A stretch of 64,000 bases of DNA, taken from NCBI RefSeq assembly GCF_000208865.1, contig NC_018398.1:6100710-6164709 (forward strand), read 5' to 3'. Under the pieces are notes generated by a model that was given only the letters and a program-made list of their open reading frames with translations, made no database searches and was not told the DNA's origin. Positions within the stretch are counted from its first letter, which is position 1, and every line of letters begins with the position of its first letter. The translations under genes were made by a program, and so were the position numbers. The DNA comes from Neospora caninum Liverpool (taxonomy: Eukaryota; Apicomplexa; Conoidasida; Eucoccidiorida; Sarcocystidae). Below are positions 12,467 through 23,959 of this stretch, one piece after another.

Positions 12467-14330
12467 TTGTTTTGTTTTGACAAAAACTGGGTTGTCCGTG
12501 CTGCGTTCCCAAGACACCCTCAACCCCGCTCTTATAATGCCTTTTCTCTGGGATTCAAGGCGCCTCTTGAGCAGAGAAGGAAAACGCACTCGACGTTCGC
12601 GCCCGAGGATGCGGTTCGCCGCAAAAAGGAGGGGACACTGCCGTGGAGCGCACGACTTCTTCGCGCGCCGTGCCCCGTCTCCCCCGACCCTCTCTCTCCC
12701 GACCTCTCATCACTCAACAGCTCCAGGCTCTTCCTTCTCTCTGCATTCCTGATCTATGTTTTTGCTTTCTCCTCTTCCCTCTTGAGATCTTCCTCTTTCA
12801 TAGATGCAGTTTTACACATTCTTTTCTCTCTTCCTCGCCCGTTTTTCTCGTTTGCCTCCTCGTTCGCTCCCTCCATCGGGCCCTGTTGACGCGTCTCCAC
12901 CTGTCGCCGACCCGCACGGAAATGTAGAGACAGCGGCGAAACGCGAAAGAGGCGAGGGACGAGGAAGCACATGACACAACGAGAACCGCCTCGAAGGGAA
13001 GAAAAAAAACGCGACTGTACAAGAGAAAATGCGGACAAAGACAGGCGTTTCCTGCCTTTTCTCCCGCCCGTACAGGCTGGAACTCGCGGCGAGCCTACAT
13101 TGCACCTTTTTCGTCTCTCCCTCCAGGGTCGAGCACGGCAGTGTGGAATCTTTAAAAAGAAAAGAAGTCTCTACCGGAGCAAGCACACGTCCACAGGCCT
13201 CTCTAGCTTTGATCTAGTGATTCACGGAGTTCAACTGGTTCCACTTTCACAACCGCTCACGTCTTAACAAGCTGTGCTAACGCACTCGCGTACCGGCTGC
13301 AGCACTTGTTTGTTCCCGCGAAAACCTCCGCAGATGGTCACCGAGCCTGCTTCTTCCCTCCGATAGATACCAGCGCAAATGGATTCTTGTTCGAACGACA
13401 GACAGAGGTGCGCCGAGAGCTGCACACCGCTGCGATTACGGGAGCAATCCTGTGTCCGTGATTCTTTTTTCTGGACGCGCACTGCCACGCGCGATTCGCG
13501 TGCCGGTCGCAAACGCCACACAGCTGGTGTCAGATGCTTGCACGAGCGACTGCTCGTTACGCCGCATTGTTTCTGCGAAAATTCACGCGTGGAAAAGTAA
13601 GTCGTGGCACGGAGGTTGTTTTTACCATGCATCCATTCGGCGCCTCTCCTGCGGACCTCTGTATATACCCATATTCATGATGTATATCTATGATTTTGTA
13701 TAATTATGTGTGTGTAGAGGTACCAGGGTAGTTTGGCAGATGCCTGGCGGCACGTGCATATGCACATATGCCCACACAGTTACGTTCATGTCCATGTGTC
13801 TCTCGCTCCTCTTTGTCTCTGCGTCTGTGTAAAGGTATATGCGTGTCGGTGCACGGGGGAAGACGTGGTGAAGCTTGGGAGCGTCGATGCACGATTTGAG
13901 AGGCTGAAGAGCAAAGGTTTATCTGCCTTCTCCCACGCACACTCCGGCGAGAGGGGACATCACGGGAAATGAAGGAGTCCGGAACTCGTCAGATCTCTCT
14001 GTGTGGCTCCTCTCTTCATCCTCGTTCCCCTCAGACTGCCTGTTTCCCCTCCCGAGAGCAGGCTCGCGGTGTCTCTCTGCCTCTTGTCTTTCCAGAGAGT
14101 GTCCCTCGTCAAAGCGGTGTCGAGCACGCTTGTTCCCCTCGGGTTTCTTTTCTTCGTTGCATGCGATCGGTAACGCGATTACGCGTTCCTTTTTCGCTGC
14201 GTCAATCCCACCCACAATTCGGACACAGCGGGTTCTCTGTGTGCGAAGAAAAAGAGCCTGACAACTTGGCTTCGCGAGAGCAGCTGTATCTTTATCTGAA
14301 CATGGCATCTCCTCGTTCTCTCTTCCGCTG
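12467..14330. other. Tail-to-tail intergenic region
   Basis: Lies between the stop codons of the convergent DUF2009 and RING genes, so both 3' UTRs should fall here. A mixed pyrimidine-rich part (12660-12850) and a small TA/TG-rich part near 13670-13720 are visible. No ORF here continues by splicing into either neighbour, and none shows a domain. Confidence 0.6.
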
Positions 14331-17300
14331 TCACTTCTCTTTACGCTGACCCAAAGACAGCGGCCTGTGAGAAACAACAACGGAATCCCTCGACTGCGCC
14401 TTGCCGAGAGACAGGTGCGGTGCACTGCTGCGCGCGTCCAGAGAAAAGATGTTGCTTTCACTTATGATTTTCTCGGACTCAACTCCAACGTCCACAGGAT
14501 ACAAGCGGTCTAGGTGTTCTCTGCGGAGCGCCTCTGTTCTTTCTCCGGCCATTTCATCCTCCTCTTCATCTTCATCGTCCTCAGCTTCGTCGTCGCCGTC
14601 TCCATCCGCGTCTTTTGCTCGTCCATGTTCTTCGTCTCCTTCAAATTCCTCTTCCTCAGTTCCTTCTTCAGTGAATGTGGCATGCATGTGGAGGCCTTCG
14701 CCATTGGAACTTTGTCCAGCGGAGCCGCCTTGGAAGGAAGCCTTTTCGTTTGTCTGCGCGTCGTTTCCGTCTTTTTCGGCCTCGATTTCGACCGACTTGT
14801 GTGCACGCACCTCTCGCCGCAGGCTGTCGCCTCCGTGAAGCGTCGACACGGCGGAGCGAGGCTCCTGCTCTCGTTCTCCGTGCAGCATCGTGGATAACTT
14901 CCCGTCCCTTTTCGCTGGACTCCCTGAGGAGCCGAGCGCGTTCTTCGCGTTCGGCCTCGTCGCATTCGCCTCTTCGTTGTGAGGGGAGAGAAGGACAGCA
15001 GCTGGGGGGTAGGGACGAGACCGAGTGAAGCCCTGAGGCAGCGCAGAAGGACGGAGACTGCGCTGAACCACAGAGCTTCTCCACGCAGGACAGGCACTCG
15101 AGAAACTCTGCATCGCTGAGTCCGCAGATTCCTTCTCAAAGAAGACGAGAGGCGAAGCTGACATGGCCGTGTCCGAGCTCGAGGTCACTCCTGACGCAAA
15201 GAAAAAAGACGCTGACGAGATAGGCACTGGACAGTCCGCCGCATGCGCTCGCTCCAACTCTTCCTTTGCTGTGCCATCCACCTCGCCTCCTTCCCTCGCG
15301 GGTTCGCCGGTGCGGGGTTCTTCAGCATCTCTGTCCTCTATCCTCTGACCTGTCTCTTCTCTCCGGTTTTCCCCCTGGCGCTGCATCCGCGACGAGAGCT
15401 CGCGGGCGAAGGCGTGCGTGACCGGGTGTCTAGTCATTGAACCTCCCTGGAGGGGAGAGTGGTCAGCCGACGACGAGAGGGACAAGTGTTCAGTGGCAAT
15501 GGAAGGACAAGAAGACACTTCGTTTGAGAACGCGACCTCGTCGGGTCTCTGATCTCCTTCCTGTGGATCGGGAGATAACTGTTTTTCAGCAACAGCCGCG
15601 TGCGGAGGCTGCACATCAAGGGCGAGTGACGCTGAAGCTGCGGGTTCGCTCTTTGAAGCCGCCACCGCGACGGAACGCTCTGGAGCTTCCCTCGCCTCGC
15701 GACTGTGCTCCGCCTCCTTGGAGAAGGTGGAGCGGGCCGTCTCGCCCTCTTCTCTCTCGCGGCGACGAGACGACCGCGAGGAAGGAAGAGACGGCACAGG
15801 CGAAGAGGGCCGGCAGAGATCCCAACTCCTCTTCATTTGGGCTTGAACGACCGATGCTGCTGGCGCAACAGCACGTGTTTCCAGAAATACATTCGAAGCG
15901 GAAGACAAAGAAGAAGTAGAGGAAGAAGAGATAGGGGAAGAAGAGGAAGAAGAGGAAGAAGAAGAGGAAGAAGAGGAAGAAGAGGAAGAAGAGGACGAGG
16001 AAGAAGAGGACGAGGAAGAAGAGGACGAGGAAGAAGAGGACGAAGAGGATGAAGAAGAGGACGAGGAAGAAGAGGACGAAGAGGATGAAGAAGAGGACGA
16101 GGAAGAAGAGGACGGCACATCTGTTTCTTTCTTCTGCTCAGATGAAAGCTGCCCTTGCGACGAAGACGAGGTGTTCACTGAGGACGGGCGCACAAAGTAG
16201 AGAAGAGAGACAGAAGGGGAAGTTGGAGAGGAGGACGAGAAAATGGAGCTTTCCGTTGCCTGATTGCTGGCATCTCGTGGCTGACCCGTCAAAACAGGGG
16301 AGGAACCGAGGGGGGGGACGGCGGACGCAGACGAGGAAACAGAAGAGGCGGCAGAAGGAGCAGTCGTTGGGGAAGAAGAGACGCAAGAAGCGGCAGAAGA
16401 GGAAGACGCGCTGGACGACGAGGAAGAGGGAGAAGGCGAAGTGGGCTGGGGCACAGGCGAGAGAGAAGAGCCGTTGCCACAGCTCCCAGAGGAAGTTCCC
16501 GAGGAAGCGACACCTGCAGGAGTTGATCCGGAGCGCTGACGCGAAGTTGAGGGAGCTGAGGCGAACTCCCAGCGGAGCCCGTTCAAGACTTCGAAGCGAC
16601 AGAGCGGGCAACTCGTGTGCTCCTGCGGGACAGAGGAGAAGACACGCCACCAGAATGCAGAAGAGACGCGAGAACGGAGAAGACCAGACGCGAAGAAGGC
16701 GAGCCCAAGGGAGAAAAAGGAACTGCGAAGGAGCACCACAAAAATGCCGAAAGAGCGCGACTGGGAACAGAGAGCGTACGCCGATCGCCAGAGACAGCAG
16801 GGAGAGCGACGACAGCCGACGGACAGACGCTCGAGGGAAAAACAACAGGCCAGAGCGGGACTGGGAGAGACAAGCGGCTTTTTGTTCGGGTTCAGAGAGG
16901 GGAGGGAGTAACAAAGCCGTCGACAGTTTATGGTTCCTGGACGTACACTTAGCCATCGTTCAACGCATTCCGAGTGAAACGCGTGGAGACAAGGAAGACG
17001 TCGAAGCCTGAACGCAAAAGGTCAACCAAAGAAGAGGGACGACCTTCTCCTCTGCGACGCGGTTACGTTTCCAACACCTCGTTTTTTGCGGAGAGAAAAG
17101 GGGGAGACGGGCACCATGAGGATTGTAAAAACAACGCTCACGAAAAAACAAAAAAAGAGTCGTATGAGCCGAAGGAAAGATCAGTCGTATCCGGTGCGGC
17201 TTCGCGAGAAGCAGGATGTCGAAAGAATCTGTTTGTCTCTGATAATCATAACGCCACCAGCGAGGTGTTCACTATTTCCGTGTTCCTCTCCCTTGCCTTC

Positions 17301-20300
17301 TCGTGCTGAGTCGCTGCTGCCTTCGATTCTTCCTCTCGCCCCTTGGTCTCTCGAATTCCTTCTCGTCCACATTTCCTTTGCTGTTTGGGGTCCTCTCCGT
17401 CTTAAACGCTTCATTTACGTTAAGCACTTTTGCTGCTGATTGGCGTTTTTTGGGGGGGAGGAGTGCGATGCGAAGACTCAAAGATCCACACCGACCGGCT
17501 TTCGCTGCTTACCTCTCCGCGTTTTCGTACTCCATCCTACAGATAAGACACTCGCGCAGCTCCTCGCTCCTTCGCGCAGCGAGGCGCGAGTCGAAGGACT
17601 CCTCGGGCAGCCACTGCGGACAGAGCAGGTGCGCAGAGAGAGAAAGATCAACGGAAGCAGAGGGAGACAGAGAAGAAAGCGAGAAAAGGGGAACGATCCA
17701 GAGAGAAGGGGACAAAGATAAGATGGAACCCAGAGCAGATTTGCAGCACTTTCTGGCGAGGTATTCGACCGGAGAGGAGAGGCGTGTGCTTTCAGCGAGG
17801 GAGGCGAAAGGGAAAGAAGGATCGCGTCCACAGGAGAAGCACACATGCGGGGGGACCCGAGCTGTGAGAGAACCCATCAACCGGGAAAGCGTCGCAGAAG
17901 ACGAGCGCCACGAAGGAAGGAAAGGCGCTTCCGCGACGAGACGCCACATGTATTCCTACCTGTAAGATCCTTGGCGACAGACCCCTGGGTTGTGTGGTCT
18001 CGCTCGCGACACCGCTCGCGACAAAAGTGTGGCGAAGCTGAACGAGTTGCTCGGCCGAGAAGTTCTCGACGATGAGCGTCCCATCCGGGGCAACTGTAAC
18101 TGAGGGGACGAAGGGGACAGGGGCGAAGTCGTGGCCTGTCGCGTCGTTGAGCCGTTCAAGGCCTGCAGCTGGCATCTGCGGAGCGCCGACGCTGACGAGA
18201 GACAACCCTCCTTCTTGGTCGACGTAGAAGCTTTGGACCTGGCTCGGCCCGTCTCCGCGGCCTCGCCGCGAGTCGACTGACGCGCCGTCGCTGTTCTCGG
18301 TCTCGTGAATCGCCAGCACTGCGCGCGAATGGTTCTCCTGAACAGGCGCCCAGGTCCCGTCGGGCGTCCCGAAGAAAGGGTACAGAAGCGTGCCGACGCC
18401 CCGCGGCTGCAAGATGCTGGCGAGACTCTGGGGCGCGCCTTCGTCCGGTGAGAGGGAGGCCGAAGCCTCAGCCACCGGGGAAGCGCGAGCAGTTGGAGCC
18501 CAACCGGAGGCGCCGGCGAGGCGGGAGAGCGCCGCGGCCCCAGCTGCCGACAAGACGGAGTGTCTCCGAGGGCGCGCCGAGAGGTTTCCCGCCTCGCTGG
18601 GCCTCGCAGCCCCACCCGCAGGGACACTCGCGAAGGATCCAGGACCGAAGCCAGGGACGGATGCGAACGCGTGGCTCGGAGCAGAGGGAATGGAGTTGCG
18701 CGAGAGCGCAGTTCGGTGCGGGACGTTGTGGACGCTGGGCGAGTCGGGCCCTTGAGGCGAGTGCGAAACGGAGGAGCGCGAGGAGCCGCCGACGATTCCA
18801 GGGAGCCCAGCAGAGCCGCGCGCCTCGCAGCTGAGTCTTCGGGATGCACGCGACCTCTGGCGAGAGCCTTCCCGCTCTTGGCCACTGCTGTCTCTGCTGC
18901 CGTTCCGCTGTGCCTCCGCCGTCTCCATGCCTGACGCTCTTCGCTGGGCCTCGCGGCTCGACTCTGCCGCCGCCAAGGCAGCAGCTGCGGGCGTCTGCAT
19001 TTGAATGCGCCGCCGCAGAATCCTCGCCATGTTCGCTTCGCTCCCTTCCTCCCGGCTGGTCTCTCCTGACACGCGGCCGTCTCGTGTCGACTGCGTCTCT
19101 CGACTCGCGCTCATCGCTCGCGACTCTGCGGCGCCGGGCTGTCTAGGGGGGAGGCTCGCCTCGGAGGCTGAGGCAGCACAGGAGCTCCGGCGGCCTCGCG
19201 TTTGCCTCTCGCCCCCGCTGTCCTCTGCAGACCCCCGGCAGCCCCAGATCCGCGTCGCTCTCGCCTCCGCGGCTGCAGCGCACGTCCGTCGGCGGTCCTC
19301 CAGAGACTGGTTCTCGTGCGCAAAGGGTGGGAGCGAAGGAAGCGAAGGATGGGAGATGAGGCAGAAGGCGGGGCCAGTCGAGAGGGGCGAGACAGGATGG
19401 CCATTCGCCACTTGGGCGAGGGGAGGCAGGGGCGGAAGCGACGGAGGGAGACTGACGTGCTCGTGGGGAACTCGCAGCCGAGAAGGATTTCGTCCTCGGC
19501 CGTCTGTGCGTGCGTGCGCCGAGTCCAGAGACACCCGGCGCGCCCGCAGAGTGCTCTCCCTCCTTGGCGAAGCTGACGGGTTGGCGCCCACTGAGAGCCG
19601 CCGACTCGCCTCTCTCTCGCCGCGACTGCGGCTGCCGGCTCGGCCTGCCTGGGAGCTCGTGCGCTCGCGGGTAGTCGCGGTGCGACGGACTGCTGGCCGA
19701 ACCGCCTCAGTTTCGTCGACGCGCGCCCTCGCGGTTGCCTGGAGGCCAGGCAACACCGGCGAGGCGGCGGCTCGAAGGGCGACTTCGTGGCGCGTCCTGG
19801 AAAAGATCGAGTCGGCGCGGGGTCCGGGAGCTGCTGACCCTCGTCGCCTGCCTCGGGTGACTTCAACGAACTCCATTGGCGCATGGAGAGGCGGCCACGC
19901 GACCGCCGGATACTCCGCGATTCGAGAAGATCGACGAACTGCGTCACTCGCTCCTCCAGGACCGCGTGATGGCCGAGGCGCCTCGACGGAACTCGACGGC
20001 GAAGCAGAAGACGCTGATCGGCGACGGCTGCTGTCGCTTCCTTCACACCGTAGCGACGCCTGGCGCACCGGCGCGGCAGACGCATACGCGAAGGAGAAAC
20101 CTACGGAAGCGCGACGGGTAGGAAGCAGAGAAGCGGATGCGAGGGAGTCCCCGGCATACAGCCCGTACCCTGGATAGACCGGAGTCCGTAGACTGCGCCC
20201 TGACACGCCCCAGCCATGCAACCGCGAGGCGTCCGACCCTGCCGTTGCAGACGTGCTGCTTCGCGCCGGGGCGCTGCCGGTCAGCACAGTCGCGGGCGCG

Positions 20301-20488
20301 ACTGGACAGGGCTGAGAAGGCGCAGCAGCGAAGAGCCCCTCGTAAGGCGAAGGCACAGCATGCAGTGAAGGGAGAAAGGAACGATAGGCATCTGCTGGAG
20401 CATCCCGGGGAAGCGGCGGGTCTGCAGTCGCCGCCGCATGCGCGACGCCCGACGCCGGGACGACGGGCACGTAAGCCACTGGAAACAT
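14331..20488 (-). CDS. RING-H2 finger protein with long low-complexity arms and a poly-Ser tract, 4 exons, about 1660 aa
   Basis: A probable E3 ubiquitin ligase of the Arkadia/RNF-type RING-H2 class. Exons (minus strand order): 20488-17960, 17613-17513, 17007-16947, 16622-14331, all phase-consistent. The first 843 residues are Ser/Arg/Ala-rich with no domain. The RING is split over three exons at residues ~865-905 and has a perfect C-x2-C-x14-C-x-H-x2-H-x2-C-x10-C-x2-C pattern (CLICRMEYENAE, then RLPCLHAFHSECVERWLS, then EHTSCPLC). The preceding LQWLPEESF resembles the linker found before RINGs of plant and animal RING-H2 ligases. The last exon holds about 60 consecutive Ser near 15936-16112, then an acidic/Ser-rich tail with EEE/DDE blocks. 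The long 3' exon is open to the stop but lacks domain support, so a hidden intron or earlier end is possible. No transmembrane segment was seen; substrates are unknown. Confidence 0.82.
15936..16112. repeat. Trinucleotide-type repeat coding for about 60 serines
   Basis: The plus strand is gaagaagag/gacgag repeated. On the minus strand it reads TCC/TCT/TCG codons, so the amino acid is pure while the codons vary. It lies in the last exon of the RING-H2 gene and is expected to be length-variable between strains. Confidence 0.9.
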
Positions 20489-23400
20489 TTCGGAGGCGAG
20501 CGAAAAACTTGTTTCCGAGACAAAGGAGGGAGGAAACAGGATCGAATGCGGATATCAGGAGAGGGAGCAGAGCGGGTGAGGGACAGGAGGGGCGAACAAC
20601 GAAGGGGGGAGAGAGGCGCGCGCTGCGAGAGATGCGAGAACGGGTGGAAACCAGCAAGCATAGGCAAACACGAAAGTGGAGACGGCGGAGAGAACGCCGA
20701 AGGGGAGAAAGGCAAAGAAGGAAAGGACTGGTGCAGGAAAGAAAAGGAGCTGGGGAAACGGGTTACTCCCTGAAAGAACGCTTCGAGAAAGACGGACAGG
20801 AGGCACTGGACGTAGGCACCGACAGTGAAGGAACAGACTGGAACGGGGATCATGTCTCGGTTAAGCACGAGACGCAAAAGGAGCACCAGGAAACGAGTAC
20901 GGGCCTCCGTTTTGATCCACAAGGTGACCCTCCTGTTTGCACACCTCAGCGGGAGGAAAACAGTGAACTTCAAATTATGCATTGTGCTTCCCCCAACACG
21001 GCGGGAAAGGAACAGAATCCATGGCGGCTACGCCGGACAACAAACTAGCCACATATCGGCTCGACTCTCAAAGAATCCCTCAGTGAGACGTTGGCGTCCA
21101 AGACAGGCGTAAACGGGGAAGTGTTGACGCGTGCACGAGATAAAAGCGACGGTAAACGAAGGCTGTTCAGTGTCGTTCACGTGATGTTACCACATTCATA
21201 TTCCTGTGTGCCGCTAACTCTGAAACGCGCCTGGGGCGAAGCATTCGAGGCGTCGTGCGGATGCACGACTGTCCACCGCGTACTCAACGCCGGAAGCGAA
21301 AGCACGCGCTTTCGTCACGATGTCCAGATATACACTCTACAACTGCTAATGCACCTCCTTGCATTCTTCCCCAGAAGCTGCACGCTACTCACAAAAACTG
21401 ACGAAAACAAACTGCGAGGACAGAGCCGGCAGCCTGCAGCTGTACATACACACCAGACACAGCCGTGTCAGTGAGCGGCGTTGATTGGCCGAGTCAGGGA
21501 TGGACGCAAAAGACAAGATCCGCTGCATGTTCGTCCGGAAAGGACGCTACGTTCGAACGGCGAGAGGCGGAACATTCACGGCGCGCATAGGGTGCTTCCA
21601 TTTGGAGAAATCCGGGGCGAAAGCAATAAACAAAAACCGGACTTGAGGATGTCTCGAACACGCGTGCACGGCCGGAAGCGCCTTTTTCGCGAGGTCGGCA
21701 GAGGGTGACACACGCACACGCACGGACACACACTTCGGGTTTTCAGGCGGGAAACGCCGGCGCGAGAAAATTTAAGGCGGTCTTCTTCCCACCTTATTGA
21801 AGGAGAGGAACCGCCAAACTGCGCGGTCATGAAGCACGGTAAGGGATGCGCCGATAAAAGAGAACCATGCGTCGCGTGGCCAGGTCGAAAACGAACCGAA
21901 ATTTCTACTGTGTCACACAACACACGTTCCGCGGACGGCGCGGTGTCAAAGGCCCAAGCTGTCCCGTTGCCATCACGGGTGCACGAGCACAAGGTGAGGC
22001 GCCGTGGCCCAGGACTCGATTGGATAGAGGAACTTTGCCCCTCTCTCAGGCATCGCGGCTGACTGCGAGAAAGGCGATTTCCGCTTTCTAGCTCTGTTGT
22101 CTGCGCCTCATTCGTGCCGCAAGGAAATCACTTGGGAAAAACAGAGCCTTGCTGCTCTCAACCCCTGTGGACGGGAAAGCGCCTCTCGCCAACAGCCTCT
22201 CTCGTCGAGCCTCTCACGCGTGCGCGCGCTGCGAGAGAAAGCCGAAAAAGGGAGAGAGACGAGCAGTTTCTGTGTATCCCAGAAAGAAAACGAAAAAAAC
22301 GCGTTTCCGACGCGATGGATCAATACTGTTTCCGACTTGCCTGTCGCCCGTTCACCATTCTCACGCTGAATTCTACATTGTCACGCCAGGAACTCTCTGG
22401 GTCAGCCATCACGTCTCGCTATATCTTGCCTCGTGTCCCTCTACGGCTCTCGACAAGGCCGCGCTTCTGGAAGGTCGTCGCCCGCGCGGCAACCTGATGC
22501 TCGTTGGGTGACCGTTTTGAGTCGCGGGGGCTTTGCGCGTCGTTTGCCTTGAAATATCGCGCGTTTGGTGCGCCCAGAAGCGACAAAGACGCTCCACAAA
22601 GTTCCAAAACTCCGGGGAACGCGCAGGCGGCGAGCACGGAAGACGACTCTCAAAGCTAAAGTATCGTCTCCGCGTCAACCGGTTCGCTTGCTTTTTCGCC
22701 TCTTGTGATCTTCTCCGGGCGAGCACCTTTGTCACCTCTTTGTGCGTCCGCCTGTCTACTGAGAGAGATGGTGCGCGCGACGCGTAGCGGACCGCACTGC
22801 AACGAGGAGCAACGGTTTCTTGTCTCCGACACAGGAACCCGTCTTTCTCGAGCACCACACACAAAAGGATGAAAATCGCGTAGCGGAAGGCGAAGATACA
22901 CCCGCAAATCGAACCGTTTCACGCGCGGCAACTGTCCACTTTCCGCGCACGCGCACGCCCTACCTCGAGAACTTCTCAACCACACTCTGCGGAGCGTATC
23001 CTCTCATACGCGCGCTGCCGACAGGTCACACAGCCTTTGCGCTCACTAGCCAGCGTAGTGGGAGGCGCCGCCTCTATGCCACGCACGCAAACACATCAGG
23101 ACGCGTCAAGAATCCTAGACAGAGGAGAGTCGAAAATGCGTTTGAAGGCGAAAACGCAGTTAAAACGTTCGAGATGACTGCCCGAGAACGCACCGGTATT
23201 TCACACGCCACCCCACCCTCAATTCCGCCGCGAGTCAACACCGCTCCGCGGACTGAGAAGAAAACCGCGTGCTCCTTTTTTTCTGGAACCTTGAGTGTCT
23301 GAGTTTCGTCTTCGGTGCCAGGTGAGCCGTGCAGCTTCGAAGAATTCCTCTTTTCTCCAGAGAAAGAGCGTGGTGTCGCTGGTCCTCTCGTCGGCGCGCA

Positions 23401-23959
23401 CTCGCACAGCCCGGCCGCTTGCTGATTGGCTAGTCGCGCCATGCTGTCTTGTCTAGTGAAGTGGAGAAACACCGATTTTTGAGAAACCGCAAGACATTTT
23501 CTTGAATTGTTCGCTGGTGCTGCGAGGTAACTTTCAAAAAATAGGGCCAGGAGAGTTTGGACACGTTGTCGCTCTCTCCCGCGAGTGTTCTGTGTCTTGA
23601 CCCGCCTGCTAGTCTGGCCGAGCATGTGACGTTCCTTTTCGCGGGAAACGCGAGAAACAGCAAAGACGAATACTCGGACATTTATGTCGGGATCGTGTAA
23701 AAACGTGAGTTGCCGAACAAAGAATATGAGCGAGACGGGCAGACAGCGACAGGCCTTCCGTCGGGACGGCCGGCCCCCTGTCCGGGCCCTTTGATTTCAA
23801 TCGCTTTTCGTCGGGAATGGGCGCGCTGCCTTTCCTTTTTCTCTCTTTTCCCTGAACCTACGCATTTACTCCTCTTCTCTGAATCCTGTCCGCCTCCAAC
23901 CTCCCTCGCCGGCGGAGCGAATCCGCATCGTTTCTGAGCGTTCTGGCTGGAAAACCACC
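20489..23959. other. Divergent promoter region between the RING-H2 and NTPase genes
   Basis: About 3.5 kb head-to-head spacer. It should contain both promoters and 5' UTRs. A purine-rich plus strand runs near 20500-20780. Open frames are present (for example about 300 codons on the plus strand from 20137, overlapping the start of the RING gene), but they are Arg/Glu-rich products of strand asymmetry and show no domain. No RNA gene was recognised. Confidence 0.55.

Noticed and set aside
16049..17011. 320-codon Arg/Lys-rich plus-strand frame
   Set aside because: Antisense to the serine tract and RING exons; composition follows directly from the gaagag repeat.
20137..21048. 303-codon plus-strand frame overlapping the start of the RING-H2 gene
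   Set aside because: Arg/Glu-rich product of purine strand bias, no domain, and antisense to a better supported gene.
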